Shown here: piece by piece, positions 33,605-42,564 of the stretch
Numbering within the stretch: the first letter of the stretch is position 1
Layout: every line of letters starts with the position of its first letter
Assembly: GCF_014697625.1 (NCBI RefSeq)
Contig: NZ_JACJSG010000060.1
Location: 1-43,883 of the forward strand
Length of the DNA: 43,883 bases
Origin: Anabaena azotica FACHB-119
GTDB taxonomy: Bacteria; Cyanobacteriota; Cyanobacteriia; Cyanobacteriales; Nostocaceae
Direction: 5' to 3'
Notes under the pieces: generated by a model
What the model saw: the letters and a program-made list of their open reading frames with translations, nothing else
Database searches by the model: none
Told to the model about the DNA's origin: nothing
Made by a program: the position numbers and the translations under genes

Positions 33605-34189
33605 TTAAAATGTCCAATTATCAAAACTTGCAGCAAGCTCAAGAGCTATTGACTGCGGTAACTTAGGACATACTGCTAAAAGTTGACTAGCGGTAATTTC
33701 TGCAATTTTAATTCCTCTTGAGCGAAGCTGCTTAATGCTCATCGGATTGAGATTGAGCAAATGTGCTGTTAATTCCGCAGCAGCAGCATACTTGGGATCA
33801 GAAATAGTGTAATTGGAATTAAATTGCTTGATGTACTGAAGCGAAAAATGTGTTGCTAGACCTATTTCTAAAACATTTGCATAACCCAAAACAACAGGAT
33901 CAAGAAGGTAAACAGATTCTTGGGCTAGCTGAAATAAGGCTTGAACTAAATCTTCTTTTGCCGAAAAGCCAAGCTGAATTATAATATGCCCACAATTGCC
34001 GGGAAACCATATTCGCGGGCCACTATCACAAAACTCAATTCCTAGAATCGTCAAAGAGCGATCGCGCTTACCAAACTGTGCCTCAACCTCTAATATCATC
34101 TCACCTAACCGAGAGGCAAGAGTCCATGTATATCCAGTGCCATCGGGCAATCGATTAGCTATTACCAATGAATCTTTAATAGTTGCCAA
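33605..34189 (-). CDS. Hypothetical protein, 194 aa
   Basis: No family recognised. The sequence starts MATIKDSLVIANRLPDGTGYTW and is a soluble alpha/beta protein with regular composition: LTILGIEFCDSGPRIWFPGNCGHIIIQLG, then a helical middle (SAKEDLVQALFQLAQESVYLLDP) and SIKQLRSRGIKIAEITASQLLAVCP. It lies alone on the minus strand, convergent with the crtQ operon. Codon use looks normal for the window, so I take it as real. It stops just before a cluster of mobile elements. Confidence 0.6.
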   Translation of the reverse strand: MATIKDSLVIANRLPDGTGYTWTLASRLGEMILEVEAQFGKRDRSLTILGIEFCDSGPRIWFPGNCGHIIIQLGFSAKEDLVQALFQLAQESVYLLDPVVLGYANVLEIGLATHFSLQYIKQFNSNYTISDPKYAAAAELTAHLLNLNPMSIKQLRSRGIKIAEITASQLLAVCPKLPQSIALELAASFDNWTF

Positions 34190-34298
34190 AAGATAAACCT
34201 CTTGCTGTTTAACTATTGACTATGTTGCCCTCAGCATTTAACTATCTAACAGCTACAATTAGGTTTTACTTGGCTGGTCGTAATCACTAGACTTCTTT

Positions 34299-34316
34299 AG
34301 GACTTACGCAACTGGC
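34299..34316. repeat. Solo end of the GGACTTACGCAA element family
   Basis: AGGACTTACGCAACTGGC equals the terminus of the element at 1107-1229. No partner end is seen within the next few hundred bases. Confidence 0.6.
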
Positions 34317-34330
34317 ATATTTTTTCTGTA

Positions 34331-34442
34331 GTAGCGTGACCGGACTAAAATAGTGCAATAGATTTGAGAAAAATCGAACGCAGATGAACGCAGATGAACG
34401 CAGATGATAGATTGGTATTGCACTATTTTAGGTTAGACACGC
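34331..34442. mobile_element. MITE of the IS630-related family
   Basis: Left end GTAGCGTGACCGGACTAAAA, right end ATTTTAGGTTAGACACGC, TA on each side. The centre is GAACGCAGATG in three tandem copies. Confidence 0.8.
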
Positions 34443-34447
34443 TAGTA

Positions 34448-34551
34448 GTGGCGTGGCAAGGCTAAAATAGTGCAATAAGTTTCCTCTCTAACCTCTGTGT
34501 CTCTGTGCCTCTGTGGTTAATTAATGCAACATTTTAGTCGTGTCAGTCCAG
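34448..34551. mobile_element. MITE of the IS630-related family
   Basis: Left end GTGGCGTGGCAAGGCTAAAA, right end ATTTTAGTCGTGTCAGTCCAG. The centre CTCTGTGCCTCTGTGG is the same module as in MITE 3 at 25163-25266, inverted. It abuts the complete IS at 34554. Confidence 0.82.
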
Positions 34552-34553
34552 TA

Positions 34554-35801
34554 GTAGCGTGGCAAGGCTAAAATAGTGCATTAGAATCGTCAGTTTCTTG
34601 GGGTTCAAAAATAGGATAAAGATGTTTAAGTTTGACACGAGCATCATCAGTAGTAAAATGCCAAGTGACTTTACTGGCGTTAGAGTTGCGATCGCCCTGC
34701 CAAGCAGCCAACTCACTCTTAAGTTCCTGGGCTGAAGAAATACGTCGATCTAAACATTGTTGACTTAAGACACTTAATTCAATCTCGGCAACATTGAGCC
34801 AACTGCCATGACGAGGGGTGTAGTAAATCTCCAGTTTTCGAGCTAAACGATGGGCAACAGGTGCGCTCAAAGCTTCATATAAAGAAGCAATGTTATGAGT
34901 GTTGAGATTGTCACAAAGTAATTTCACTTTCTCGGCTTGGGGATAGTCTTCATCTAATAACTGACGTACTTCTTCAGCCCAATCAACACGAGTCCGATGG
35001 TCACGATTGCTAACTCTTCGCCAGCCTCTATGGGGGTCAAGGAACATAAATAAAGCTTGGACTCCTGGACGAGTATAGTGATAATCTTGTTTTGCATCTT
35101 GACCTGGAGCTAAAGGAATTGGCTCGAAGACCTGTCCTGTTAGCTGCATTGCTGCTTCATCCATACAGATGAGCGGTGCGGATTCACTATGTGGTTGACT
35201 GTAAAGATCCAAAACTACTTCCATTTGGGCGACAAAACGGGCTAAATCCCGCTCTGGAATACAAAATCTTTGTGTTTTCCACGGTCGTAATTCGTTTTTT
35301 TTAAGACTTTTCTCACTGTTTCTCTAGAAATTTCTGTAATGATATTTCTTTTGTAAATTTCTTTAGTTAACAGTCTTAAACTCCAATGTGCTTGTCCTGC
35401 TGGCGGTTGTGAACAACACAACGCAATGATTTGCGCTTCAGTATGACCATCAATTTTTGCTCTTACTGGTGCGCTTTTTCGTTGACTACGATTTAGGGCT
35501 GGTTGTTCACCTTGCGCCAAAAATCTTTTCCTGATTCTTCCCACCGTATTGCGATGCAGGTTGAGGACTGAACTAATTTGTTCATCTGTCCATTTTTTCG
35601 TCGCACCCTCTCCTTCATCACACATTAACAACACTTGTGCGTGCAATATCTTTTTGGCAGGAGCATAACCATTACGGCTAATCGCTTCTAATCTTTGCCT
35701 TTGTTCTGTATTCAATAATACTTTATCACTCCGTCCTCTTCCCATCTGTTTTTCCCCTTTTCCCCATTTCCTATTGCACTATTTTAGCCTTGCCACGCCA
35801 G
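34554..35801 (-). mobile_element. Complete IS630-type insertion sequence
   Basis: About 1.25 kb bounded by inverted ends GTAGCGTGGCAAGGCTAAAA and the complement TTTTAGCCTTGCCACGCCAG, with TA flanks. The transposase fills it on the minus strand in two overlapping frames. Its ends match all the MITEs at 24896-25386 and 34331-34551, so it is their likely source of transposase. Confidence 0.9.
34568..35745 (-). CDS. IS630-family DDE transposase, probable -1 frameshift product
   Basis: Frame A (35745 to 35242) gives the helix-turn-helix half: MGRGRSDKVLLNTEQRQRLEAI, LHRNTVGRIRKRFL and RETVRKVLKK. Frame B (to 34568) gives the catalytic half: LICMDEAAMQLTG (first Asp), KLLCDNLNTHN (second Asp) and HGSWLNVAEIELSVL (Glu), the full DDE set. 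Between them lies a run of eight A (minus strand, 35302-35295). A -1 slip there joins VRKVLK to KNELRPWKTQRFCIPERDLARFVAQMEVV without a stop. This is either a programmed frameshift or a one-base inactivating change; the A AAA AAA slip site favours the first. Confidence 0.85.
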
Positions 35802-35805
35802 TAGG

Positions 35806-36054
35806 GTGTGTGACGCTGCGAAAATATTTGAACGTAGTAAATATTAAGTAGGGTGTGTTACGGCTATGAAAGGATTTGGGAGTTTGAGAGAGTAGGAATT
35901 AGCCGTAACGCACCAATGAATACTGTGCTGTACTCTCCGCTAAAGCACCCGACAATTTAAGATTTACTTTATAAATAATCTCTAACAGTGCCTATGTTAT
36001 TTTCACTCTAAAGTATAGGACTAGGTGCTATACTTTAACCAAAGAGACTAGAAA
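35806..36054. other. Spacer with an inverted repeat
   Basis: GGTGTGTTACGGCT (35852-35865) and AGCCGTAACGCACC (35901-35914) form an imperfect inverted repeat, another small interspersed element type. The TA-module promoter and operator occupy 36008-36036. Confidence 0.6.
36008..36036 (+). promoter_or_regulatory. Palindromic operator and -10 box of the toxin-antitoxin module
   Basis: TAAAGTATAG and CTATACTTTA form a perfect 10-bp inverted repeat with a nine-base spacer. TATACT within the right arm is a good -10 box, 19 bases before the toxin start at 36055. A dimeric HTH antitoxin bound here would block transcription. Confidence 0.75.
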
Positions 36055-36462
36055 ATGAAAATTTACAAAAACCGTACTTTTGACCGTTGGGCGCGGAAGG
36101 AAGGCTTAAATAATCTTAGTCTCTGTAACGCTGTAAACGAAATGGCAGCAGGGCTTTATGATGCTGACTTGGGAGGTGGACTGTTTAAAAAACGCATAGC
36201 AAAACCAGGGAAAGGTAAGAGTGGTGGATTTCGGACAATAGTAGCTACTAATAATGAAGATCGTTGGTTTTTTATTTTTGGCTTTTCAAAAAACGAACGC
36301 AGCAACATTGACAAAGATGAAGAAGAAGCTCTGAAAATGTTATCCAAGCAATTACTTGCTTATACACCAGATGAGCTTGAGCAGGCAAAAAATAGTAATG
36401 CGTTAATAGAGGTGATTTGTAATGCGGAAGAAAAAATCAGCAATTCTGGAAGCAGTTCATGA
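36055..36462 (+). CDS. RelE/HigB-like toxin
   Basis: 135 residues. The RelE-like core is DRWARKEGLNNLSLCNAVNEMAAGLYDADLGGGLFKKRIAKPGKGKSGGFRTI followed by RWFFIFGFSKNERSNI. This matches the COG4737-type branch of RelE/ParE toxins, most of which cut mRNA on the ribosome. The gene comes first and overlaps the antitoxin gene by 41 bases, the reversed HigBA order. The C-terminal 15 residues lie in the overlap. Confidence 0.85.
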   Translation: MKIYKNRTFDRWARKEGLNNLSLCNAVNEMAAGLYDADLGGGLFKKRIAKPGKGKSGGFRTIVATNNEDRWFFIFGFSKNERSNIDKDEEEALKMLSKQLLAYTPDELEQAKNSNALIEVICNAEEKISNSGSSS

Positions 36463-36739
36463 GACAGCAGAAGACCTACACAAAGCTGGGCTAATGAATC
36501 AAACTACATTGCGCGAATTTGAACATCTATGTCTACCTCCTATTGAGCCTCTAGAACCGTTACAAATTAAAGAAATACGGGAATCATCTCAAGTCAGTCA
36601 AGCTGTTTTTGCACGTATTTTGAATATAAGTCCTTCAACAGTTCAAAAATGGGAAATAGGACAAAAGCGGCCTAGTGGAGCATCTCTTAAGCTACTGCAC
36701 TTGGTAAAAAATCGTGGGTTAAGCAGTGTGCTGCATTAA
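36422..36739 (+). CDS. HigA/NadS-like HTH antitoxin
   Basis: 105 residues. The C-terminal two-thirds is a Cro/C1-type helix-turn-helix: IKEIRESSQVSQAVFARILNISPSTVQKWEIGQKRPSG. The N-terminal 45 residues are helical and should contact the toxin. It neutralises the toxin encoded upstream and likely represses the operon through the palindrome at 36008-36036. Confidence 0.88.
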   Translation: MRKKKSAILEAVHETAEDLHKAGLMNQTTLREFEHLCLPPIEPLEPLQIKEIRESSQVSQAVFARILNISPSTVQKWEIGQKRPSGASLKLLHLVKNRGLSSVLH

Positions 36740-36872
36740 AATTTCTGGCTCGTAAAACTTACTTACGGATTATTCGTCTAATTTAACTTCTCAAAAACCC
36801 CTTGTGAGAAATTAAAAACTGAATTTGCTTACTTTTGCGCTTTTGAAAGTTCTCTCTGTTTTATGCTATACC

Positions 36873-38042
36873 TCAGCGTTGAGCAACACGCATTAATAAT
36901 AATATTCCCGTCCCTAGCCCAATAAAGTTTGGTAGCCATGCACCGATAAAGGGCGAGAAAACCCCAGCTTGTCCTAAAGCGCCAGTAATAAAGCTGAATA
37001 AATAATAAGCGAAAATAACTATCACACTAATACCAAAACTAGTGCCTCTGCCGGTGCGTTGGGGTATGGTTCCCATCGCTGCGCCGACTAAACCAAAGAC
37101 TACACAGACAAAGGGTAAGGCAAATTTTTGTTGGATTCTCACTTCCAGTTTACGAATTTTTTGGCGATCGCCACCCAAGCGTTCAATATTCAACTGTTCC
37201 ATCGCTTGGGCAATATTCATCTCCCCATAGTCGCGGCTTTGTTCTGCCAAGCTTAAGGGTGTACGCGGTAGTTGCAGTTGTTGCTGTTCAAACCGCAGAA
37301 TATTCCGATAAGAGCGATCGGGCGCTACTAAATAGATTGTACCGTTATAAAAATCCCAAACGCTTTGAGCGCCATTCCACTGGGCAGATTCTGCTACCAC
37401 AATTTGATTTAAACCTTCTGTAGAACGGTCTATAATAGTGAGTCCTTTCATCTGCCTCCCATCAAACTGGTCAGCATAAAACAAGCGCGTTAGTATTTTG
37501 GTTTTAGTTCCATCCTTCTCTTTCACATCCCGATATTCGGGGTAAAAAATATTCTGCTGCTTCAATGTGGGTTTATCTGATTTTAAAGCTCTGTCCAAAG
37601 TCAAAGATGCTTGATAGTTGGCGGCTGGGGCAATTTGCTCGTTAAATAAAAATGTCAGCCCTGTGACGACCAAACTCATCATCACCGCAGTCATGACCAT
37701 GCGATAGACACTAACCCCACAACCACGCAAAGCAATAAGTTCACTTTCGCTAGAAAGACGGCTGTAAGTCATTAAAGTTGCTAATAGCGTAGACATGGGG
37801 AAAGCTAACACAATAAAATTAGGCAACTTTAATAAGAAAACCTGCACCGCAATACTGATAGGTAGCCCAGATTCTACTACTCTTCTAACTAGCTCAAATA
37901 CAGCATCAATCGTCACACCAATTGATGCAAAAGCCCCAACACCAAATAAAAAGGTTGGTAACAATTCGCCAATCAGATAGCGATCCATAATTGTCAAAGG
38001 CAGCAGCGAATTGAAGCTATAAAAAGAAGTGAGTTTAGTCAT
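36873..38042 (-). CDS. lptF: LptF/LptG-family permease (YjgP/YjgQ)
   Basis: 389 residues. Three N-terminal helices start with IMDRYLIGELLPTFLFGVGAF. VFLLKLPNFIVLAFPMSTLLATLMTYSRLSSESELIALRGCGVS is the family's coupling-helix region that contacts LptB. A periplasmic beta-jellyroll (about residues 130-270) and three C-terminal helices (FALPFVCVVFGLVGAAMG onward) follow. Together with LptB it extracts lipopolysaccharide from the inner membrane. Only one LptF/G-type gene is present, as usual in cyanobacteria, so a homodimer is likely. It is downstream of lptB on the same strand with STRR between. Confidence 0.9.
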   Translation of the reverse strand: MTKLTSFYSFNSLLPLTIMDRYLIGELLPTFLFGVGAFASIGVTIDAVFELVRRVVESGLPISIAVQVFLLKLPNFIVLAFPMSTLLATLMTYSRLSSESELIALRGCGVSVYRMVMTAVMMSLVVTGLTFLFNEQIAPAANYQASLTLDRALKSDKPTLKQQNIFYPEYRDVKEKDGTKTKILTRLFYADQFDGRQMKGLTIIDRSTEGLNQIVVAESAQWNGAQSVWDFYNGTIYLVAPDRSYRNILRFEQQQLQLPRTPLSLAEQSRDYGEMNIAQAMEQLNIERLGGDRQKIRKLEVRIQQKFALPFVCVVFGLVGAAMGTIPQRTGRGTSFGISVIVIFAYYLFSFITGALGQAGVFSPFIGAWLPNFIGLGTGILLLMRVAQR

Positions 38043-38098
38043 TGGTCATTGGTCATTGGTCATTGGTCATTAGTCATTGGTCAACTGTCAACTGTCAA
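38039..38098. repeat. STRR (GGTCATT) between lptB and the permease
   Basis: Seven or so GGTCATT/TGTCAAC heptamers lie at the permease start codon. On the minus strand this again leaves no Shine-Dalgarno sequence. Confidence 0.85.
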
Positions 38099-38107
38099 CA
38101 GCCTCCA

Positions 38108-38836
38108 CTAAACTTGAAAATTACTACCTAAGTAATATTGACGTACAAGGGGATTATTGTAGAGTTCGTCAGTATTGCCGTAGGCGAGAATTTGTCCTTC
38201 GCGGAGGATGTAGGCGCGGTCGGTAATGGCTAGGGTTTCGCGGACATTGTGGTCTGTAATCAAAATGCCCATACCGCGATCGCGCAGTTGTGCGACAATT
38301 TGCTGTATCTCAGAAACTGCGATCGGGTCAACACCAGCAAATGGCTCATCCAACAATAAGAATTTTGGCCCTTCTCGCCCAGCAGCTAAAGCCCTAGCTA
38401 ATTCTGTCCGTCTTCTTTCACCACCAGAAAGTTGAATCCCTTTACTTCTAGCCAGCTTTTCCAAGCGGAACTCTCGCAGTAAAGTATTTAGTCGCTGTGA
38501 CCACTCCCTGCGCGGTACATTAGTTTGCTCAAATACCAAAAGGATATTATCTTGAACTGAAAGTTGGCGAAAAACGCTTGCTTCCTGTGCTAAATAGCCG
38601 ATACCCAATCTTGCCCTTTTGTGCATTGGCAAGCCAGTAATATCTAAGTTATCTAGCCAGACTCGCCCTTGATTCGGTTGTTCTAAACCTGTCGCAATGT
38701 AAAATGTCGTTGTTTTACCAGCGCCATTAGGGCCTAGTAAACCAACGATTTCACCCTGAGCAACAGAAAGGCTAACGCGATTAACAATTACTCGCTTACC
38801 GTAAGACTTGTGAATATTTTCTAAAACAATTTTCAC
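38108..38836 (-). CDS. lptB: LPS export ABC-transporter ATPase
   Basis: 242 residues from a GTG at 38836, which gives the family's normal N-terminus (MKIVLENIHKSYGKR). Walker A is GLLGPNGAGKTTTF, the signature is LSGGERRRTELARALA, Walker B is FLLLDEPFAGVDP and the switch His is in LITDHNVRETL. These match LptB closely. An in-frame ATG-less extension to 38935 would overlap lptA and lacks family similarity, so the GTG is preferred. It powers LPS extraction with the LptF/G permease. Confidence 0.93.
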   Translation of the reverse strand: MKIVLENIHKSYGKRVIVNRVSLSVAQGEIVGLLGPNGAGKTTTFYIATGLEQPNQGRVWLDNLDITGLPMHKRARLGIGYLAQEASVFRQLSVQDNILLVFEQTNVPRREWSQRLNTLLREFRLEKLARSKGIQLSGGERRRTELARALAAGREGPKFLLLDEPFAGVDPIAVSEIQQIVAQLRDRGMGILITDHNVRETLAITDRAYILREGQILAYGNTDELYNNPLVRQYYLGSNFQV

Positions 38837-38864
38837 TATGACTGTGGTATCTTGTTGATTGATG

Positions 38865-39359
38865 CTAATTAGAACGGCGTAACCCTGGTGTTCTGGGAGC
38901 AGGTGTATTAGATTGACTACCAAGCTCTGCGTCATCCACCATATAAACGGATTCTACCTGACGATTGGATTGGGGTAACGCGACAAATCGTCCTTCATCA
39001 ATCAAATATGTTACCTTTTCCGCGCGGATACTGTTGCCGCCTTGCTGCAAAATATAGACATTACCACTAAAATCAATGCGACGTTCCTTGCTGAAATACT
39101 GTGCTTGAGCCGATGTTGCTTGAATTTGTCGAGCCGGATACAACATCTGCACATTACCACGAGCCGTAATCACCTGATTTTTGGCATCGTATTCTTGAAT
39201 ATCCGAGCGGATAGTGAGTGGGCGATTTCCGGTTGGCGTTTGTGCAGTGACGCTTGACAATTGGTGAGGTAGGGCTACAGTACCCAGGAATGCCGCAGGT
39301 AGCAGCAAAGCTAATCCCAGGCGACGCATTTTTGACAGAGGCAATTTATAGGGCATCAT
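38865..39359 (-). CDS. lptA: LptA/OstA-like periplasmic LPS-transport protein
   Basis: 164 residues. The signal peptide (LPLSKMRRLGLALLLPAAFLGTVALP) ends near HQLSSVTAQ. The OstA fold follows: TIRSDIQEYDAKNQVITARGNVQMLYPARQIQATSAQAQYFSKERRIDFSGNVYILQQGGNSIRAEKVTYL, a repeated beta-hairpin pattern. It bridges LPS from inner to outer membrane. First gene of the lptA-lptB-lptF unit; lptB begins 28 bases later. The third codon set offers an alternative start at MRRLG. Confidence 0.9.
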   Translation of the reverse strand: MMPYKLPLSKMRRLGLALLLPAAFLGTVALPHQLSSVTAQTPTGNRPLTIRSDIQEYDAKNQVITARGNVQMLYPARQIQATSAQAQYFSKERRIDFSGNVYILQQGGNSIRAEKVTYLIDEGRFVALPQSNRQVESVYMVDDAELGSQSNTPAPRTPGLRRSN

Positions 39360-40033
<674 letters not shown>

Positions 40034-40426
40034 TCAATCATTTGTGACCACAATGGTTGGTATGGGTAAGGCGGGATTCTCGTTGAGGTTGTCGTAATCA
40101 ATTTTGTCTGGGCCGATTTCTTGTAATGCTTTTAACAAGCCCGCGCTCTGGTTTAGTAATTCATCTACATCAATATTTCCGTAAATTGAAGGGTAACGTC
40201 GCAGACGGTTACTGCCCTCCCCTAGTAAAATTACTGCACCTCGCCAGTTACGATTACCCAAATGATAAAGACCAACGGCAATTTGTAAAATTCCTTGATA
40301 AAAGGTTTTTTCTGGTTCGCTGGCTTCAATCCATAAAGCCTCTAAGGTGTCGTGACAGGCGTAGAACTTGCCAGCGTTAAATTGTTCTACACCTTGCCAA
40401 AACTCTGCGGGCATGGTTTCACTCAT
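40034..40426 (-). CDS. DUF309-family protein
   Basis: 130 residues from the ATG at 40426. The family motif is FWQGVEQFNAGKFYACHDTLEALWIEA, followed by KTFYQGILQIAVGLYHLGNRNWRGAVILLGEGSNRLRRYP. DUF309 proteins are small helical bundles with conserved His/Glu and unknown function. A much longer open frame to 41413 exists, but its upstream part is antisense to a TnpB element and is not family sequence. The element's left hairpin lies just upstream and may have displaced the native promoter. Confidence 0.85.
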   Translation of the reverse strand: MSETMPAEFWQGVEQFNAGKFYACHDTLEALWIEASEPEKTFYQGILQIAVGLYHLGNRNWRGAVILLGEGSNRLRRYPSIYGNIDVDELLNQSAGLLKALQEIGPDKIDYDNLNENPALPIPTIVVTND

Positions 40427-40504
40427 CAGCAAAATAGGTTTCTTACCCCGCCGTTCTACGGCGGCTTTACATGATAAAATTGGATGAGTAATTAACTCAC
40501 TCCA

Positions 40505-41074
40505 ATGCAGACAATATCTGTTAAATGCAAGCTCCAAGTCCCTGTAGAGTTGCGGTGTGAAATTGACCGCACTTTGCGCTTGTTTGCTGACGCTTGTAAC
40601 CAGATATATGAGACTGCAAAACGCGAGAATTGCTGGAATACAACCAAGCTTCACCACAAGACTTATAAAGCTGTACGTGAAGCAACAGGTCTGAAAGCAA
40701 ACCATGTCTGCCAAGCAATTCGACGTGTTATTGGCAACGCTAAAGCAGTTAAACAAGTCCACGCCACTTCGCACAAGTCGGGAAACCCGCCCAAGCGAGT
40801 GGCTCATAAGTTTAAGCCGACATCTATTAGTTTGGATGTGCGGACTTTTCAATACATTGAGGAATTGCAAACTGTTGGCGTTACCTTGATGTGTGGTCGA
40901 GTTAAGTTCAAGTTGAGTATTGGTAATTACCAGTTGGCATTGCTTAAAGGGCAATCTCCAACTGCTGCTACACTCAACAAGACAAAGCGGGGTGACTACT
41001 ACATCAATATTTGTGTTGACCTGCCTACCGACCCCACGGGCAAAACGCCCAAGGTAATTGGGGTTAAGGAAATT
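40505..41074 (+). pseudogene. tnpB: TnpB, N-terminal part
   Basis: 190 residues: MQTISVKCKLQVPVELRCEIDRTLRLFADACNQIYETA begins a normal TnpB, and YYINICVDLPTDPTGKTPKVIGV leads up to RuvC-I. The expected DLG of RuvC-I is missing; the frame switches to KEI and stops at 41074. The C-terminal half resumes at 41587. The middle, with RuvC-I Asp and RuvC-II Glu, is absent, so it cannot cut DNA. Confidence 0.85.
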
Positions 41075-41086
41075 TGAAGGAAGGAT

Positions 41087-41583
41087 ATGCAAACCTGTTC
41101 TTTTTGTGGTCAACTTGGACACAACAAAAGATGGCATGATATTTCTACAGAAAAGCAATGTCGGCATTGCAATAGTGTCTTTCCGATTTCTGAATTTAGA
41201 ACTAGAGTTAAGACACTCTCTGGAGGTAATCGTAGACATTACACTTCTAATATTTGTTCTAAGTGTGATGCACAAAGATGTAAAAACAGGTATCGCAGTA
41301 GCTTGAAAGAGAGATTGCGTCATGCCTTGGGATCGGCTAGACACAAGTGCAAAAAGGAAGGAATACCTTTTGACATAGACTTGAACTACCTGGAAGAATT
41401 GATTGAGGAACAAAACAAGCTTTGCTTTTACACCAAAGAGCCTTTGAGCGAAGAAGTTGGAAACAATGGGGTTAGTATCGATAGAAATGACCCATCCAAA
41501 GGTGCTGGCTTATCAACAACATGAAACGCGACCTTACCTGTGATCAGTTTATAGAACTGTGTCGTAAGATGGGCAGCAGTTAA
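41087..41583 (+). pseudogene. HNH endonuclease gene lodged in TnpB, frameshifted near its end
   Basis: The ORF from 41087 encodes QTCSFCGQLGHNKRWHD, then a second zinc knuckle pair (CRHC and CSKCDAQRCKNRYR), a basic helix and the HNH core with CFYTKEPLSEE and GVSIDRNDPSKG. The frame ends at 41524 in AGLSTT. A sister frame continues as MKRDLTCDQFIELCRKM (41521-41583), the usual C-terminal helix of such HNH proteins. A small deletion has therefore broken the gene near its end. HNH proteins of this size are typical of homing endonucleases in phages and introns. Confidence 0.75.
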
Positions 41584-41586
41584 ACC

Positions 41587-41820
41587 TACACCTGTCAAAC
41601 CTGTTCCCGATGCGGACATATTCACCCCATTAAGGGTAAATCCTATCGCAACGGTAAAGTTTTCAAGTGTGGGCATTGTGGGTTTGAACATGATGCTGAT
41701 ATAAATGCAGCTCTTAATATTGCTGCTTTGGGGGCTTCGTTTATAAGCAGTCCCGAAAGTCCGGGGATGAGTTGTCAATTGCAGGGGCAAATGCCTTTGT
41801 TTCCGATATCTCAAATCTGA
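41587..41820 (+). pseudogene. tnpB: TnpB, C-terminal part (zinc finger and RuvC-III)
   Basis: From 41587 the frame reads YTCQTCSRCGHIHPIKGKSY, then FKCGHCGFEHDADINAALNIA with the RuvC-III Asp, and a tail to the TGA at 41818. It directly follows the HNH stop codon. It would be the normal continuation of TnpB had the central region been present. Confidence 0.85.
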
Positions 41821-41854
41821 GGCTAAAGCTCCGCACTTTTAGGGCGGAGTAAGC

Positions 41855-42244
41855 TTACGCCATACTGTCTCGTACTTCTTTAATCGTGTCTAGAGAGATT
41901 TCTTGGCTTTGTCCCGCAAATTCGTTCTCCGGTGTGAGGAACAGCATACAATGGCATTCTTTGCGTTCTCTCATGGGTACGCAAGGACAGTTCCAGTAAG
42001 AAGCTTTGACTTCAGCTTCTTTGTCTTCGTAGTGGCGACAAGGACACAAAGGCGCTCCTAAGTCGTCTTTATGTTTGGCTAATCCTTCAATAACAACTGC
42101 GGTAACGGATGGTTCAGAACAGAAGTAAGTACCTGTACGTTTAGCATATTGTTCTGAAAAATGGCGCATTGCCTCTAGACTTTTATCGCTGGATTTTGCG
42201 TTAGGTTCTGATGAAATCATGGGGATCGGCGGCTGAATATTCAA
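41855..42244 (-). CDS. ftrC: Ferredoxin-thioredoxin reductase catalytic subunit
   Basis: 129 residues. The cysteine pattern FCSEP ... LCPCRHY ... WNCPCVPMRERKECHCMLF contains the CPC, CPC and CHC motifs that hold the 4Fe-4S cluster and the active-site disulfide. It uses photosynthetically reduced ferredoxin to reduce thioredoxin. The N-terminal 20 residues (MNIQPPIPMISSEPNAKSSD) vary in the family; a start at MRHFSEQ would be too short. The TnpB element's right hairpin ends almost at the stop codon. Confidence 0.95.
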   Translation of the reverse strand: MNIQPPIPMISSEPNAKSSDKSLEAMRHFSEQYAKRTGTYFCSEPSVTAVVIEGLAKHKDDLGAPLCPCRHYEDKEAEVKASYWNCPCVPMRERKECHCMLFLTPENEFAGQSQEISLDTIKEVRDSMA

Positions 42245-42564
42245 ATATTCTTTGCATTGTACCTCAGCGTCACTAGGGTATTGCTGGGGAATTTGTCTAA
42301 GTTGGGGACTGGGGATTGGGGATTGGGTACTGGGGACTGGGTTAAAAGTCGCTTCTTATGAGCATTTTCTGATTTTTTATGGACTAATCTCTTTGGCAAC
42401 AGTGTATTTTTGATTGTTCAAGGTATAGGATCAAGGAAAAACTAGATGTTAATGAGATTCGTTACACAACCAAGTGATAAAAATATCTCTTCTCTAGCCT
42501 CTACTGTCTAACCTCTACTTTGTTGTCAACGTTCATTGAAATTTTCAATAGTGAAAATACAATT
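42245..42564. other. Spacer between ftrC and the DUF58 gene
   Basis: 320 bases, containing GGGGACT/GGGGATT heptamers (42305-42345) upstream of ftrC. No gene or other structure is evident. Confidence 0.6.

Larger units (their letters stand above)
40440..41852 (+). mobile_element. IS605/IS1341-type TnpB element carrying an HNH gene
   Basis: Bounded by a left hairpin CCGCCGT-TCT-ACGGCGG (40448-40464) and a right hairpin CTCCGC...GCGGAG (41829-41849). It sits between the divergently spaced neighbours ftrC and DUF309 and stops two bases before the ftrC stop codon. Inside are the TnpB N-terminus, an HNH gene and the TnpB C-terminus. No tnpA. Confidence 0.78.

Noticed and set aside
36750..36840. 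Terminator for the lptF gene (TTCTCA...TGAGAA)
   Set aside because: The stem is short (6-7 bp) and no T-run follows on either strand, so I do not call it.
38837..38935. Longer LptB start at 38935
   Set aside because: It would overlap lptA and add 33 residues unlike the family; the GTG at 38836 gives the normal LptB N-terminus.
40426..41413. Long N-terminal extension of the DUF309 gene to 459 residues
   Set aside because: The extension is the antisense of the TnpB/HNH element. The DUF309 domain starts at the ATG at 40426 and needs no extension.
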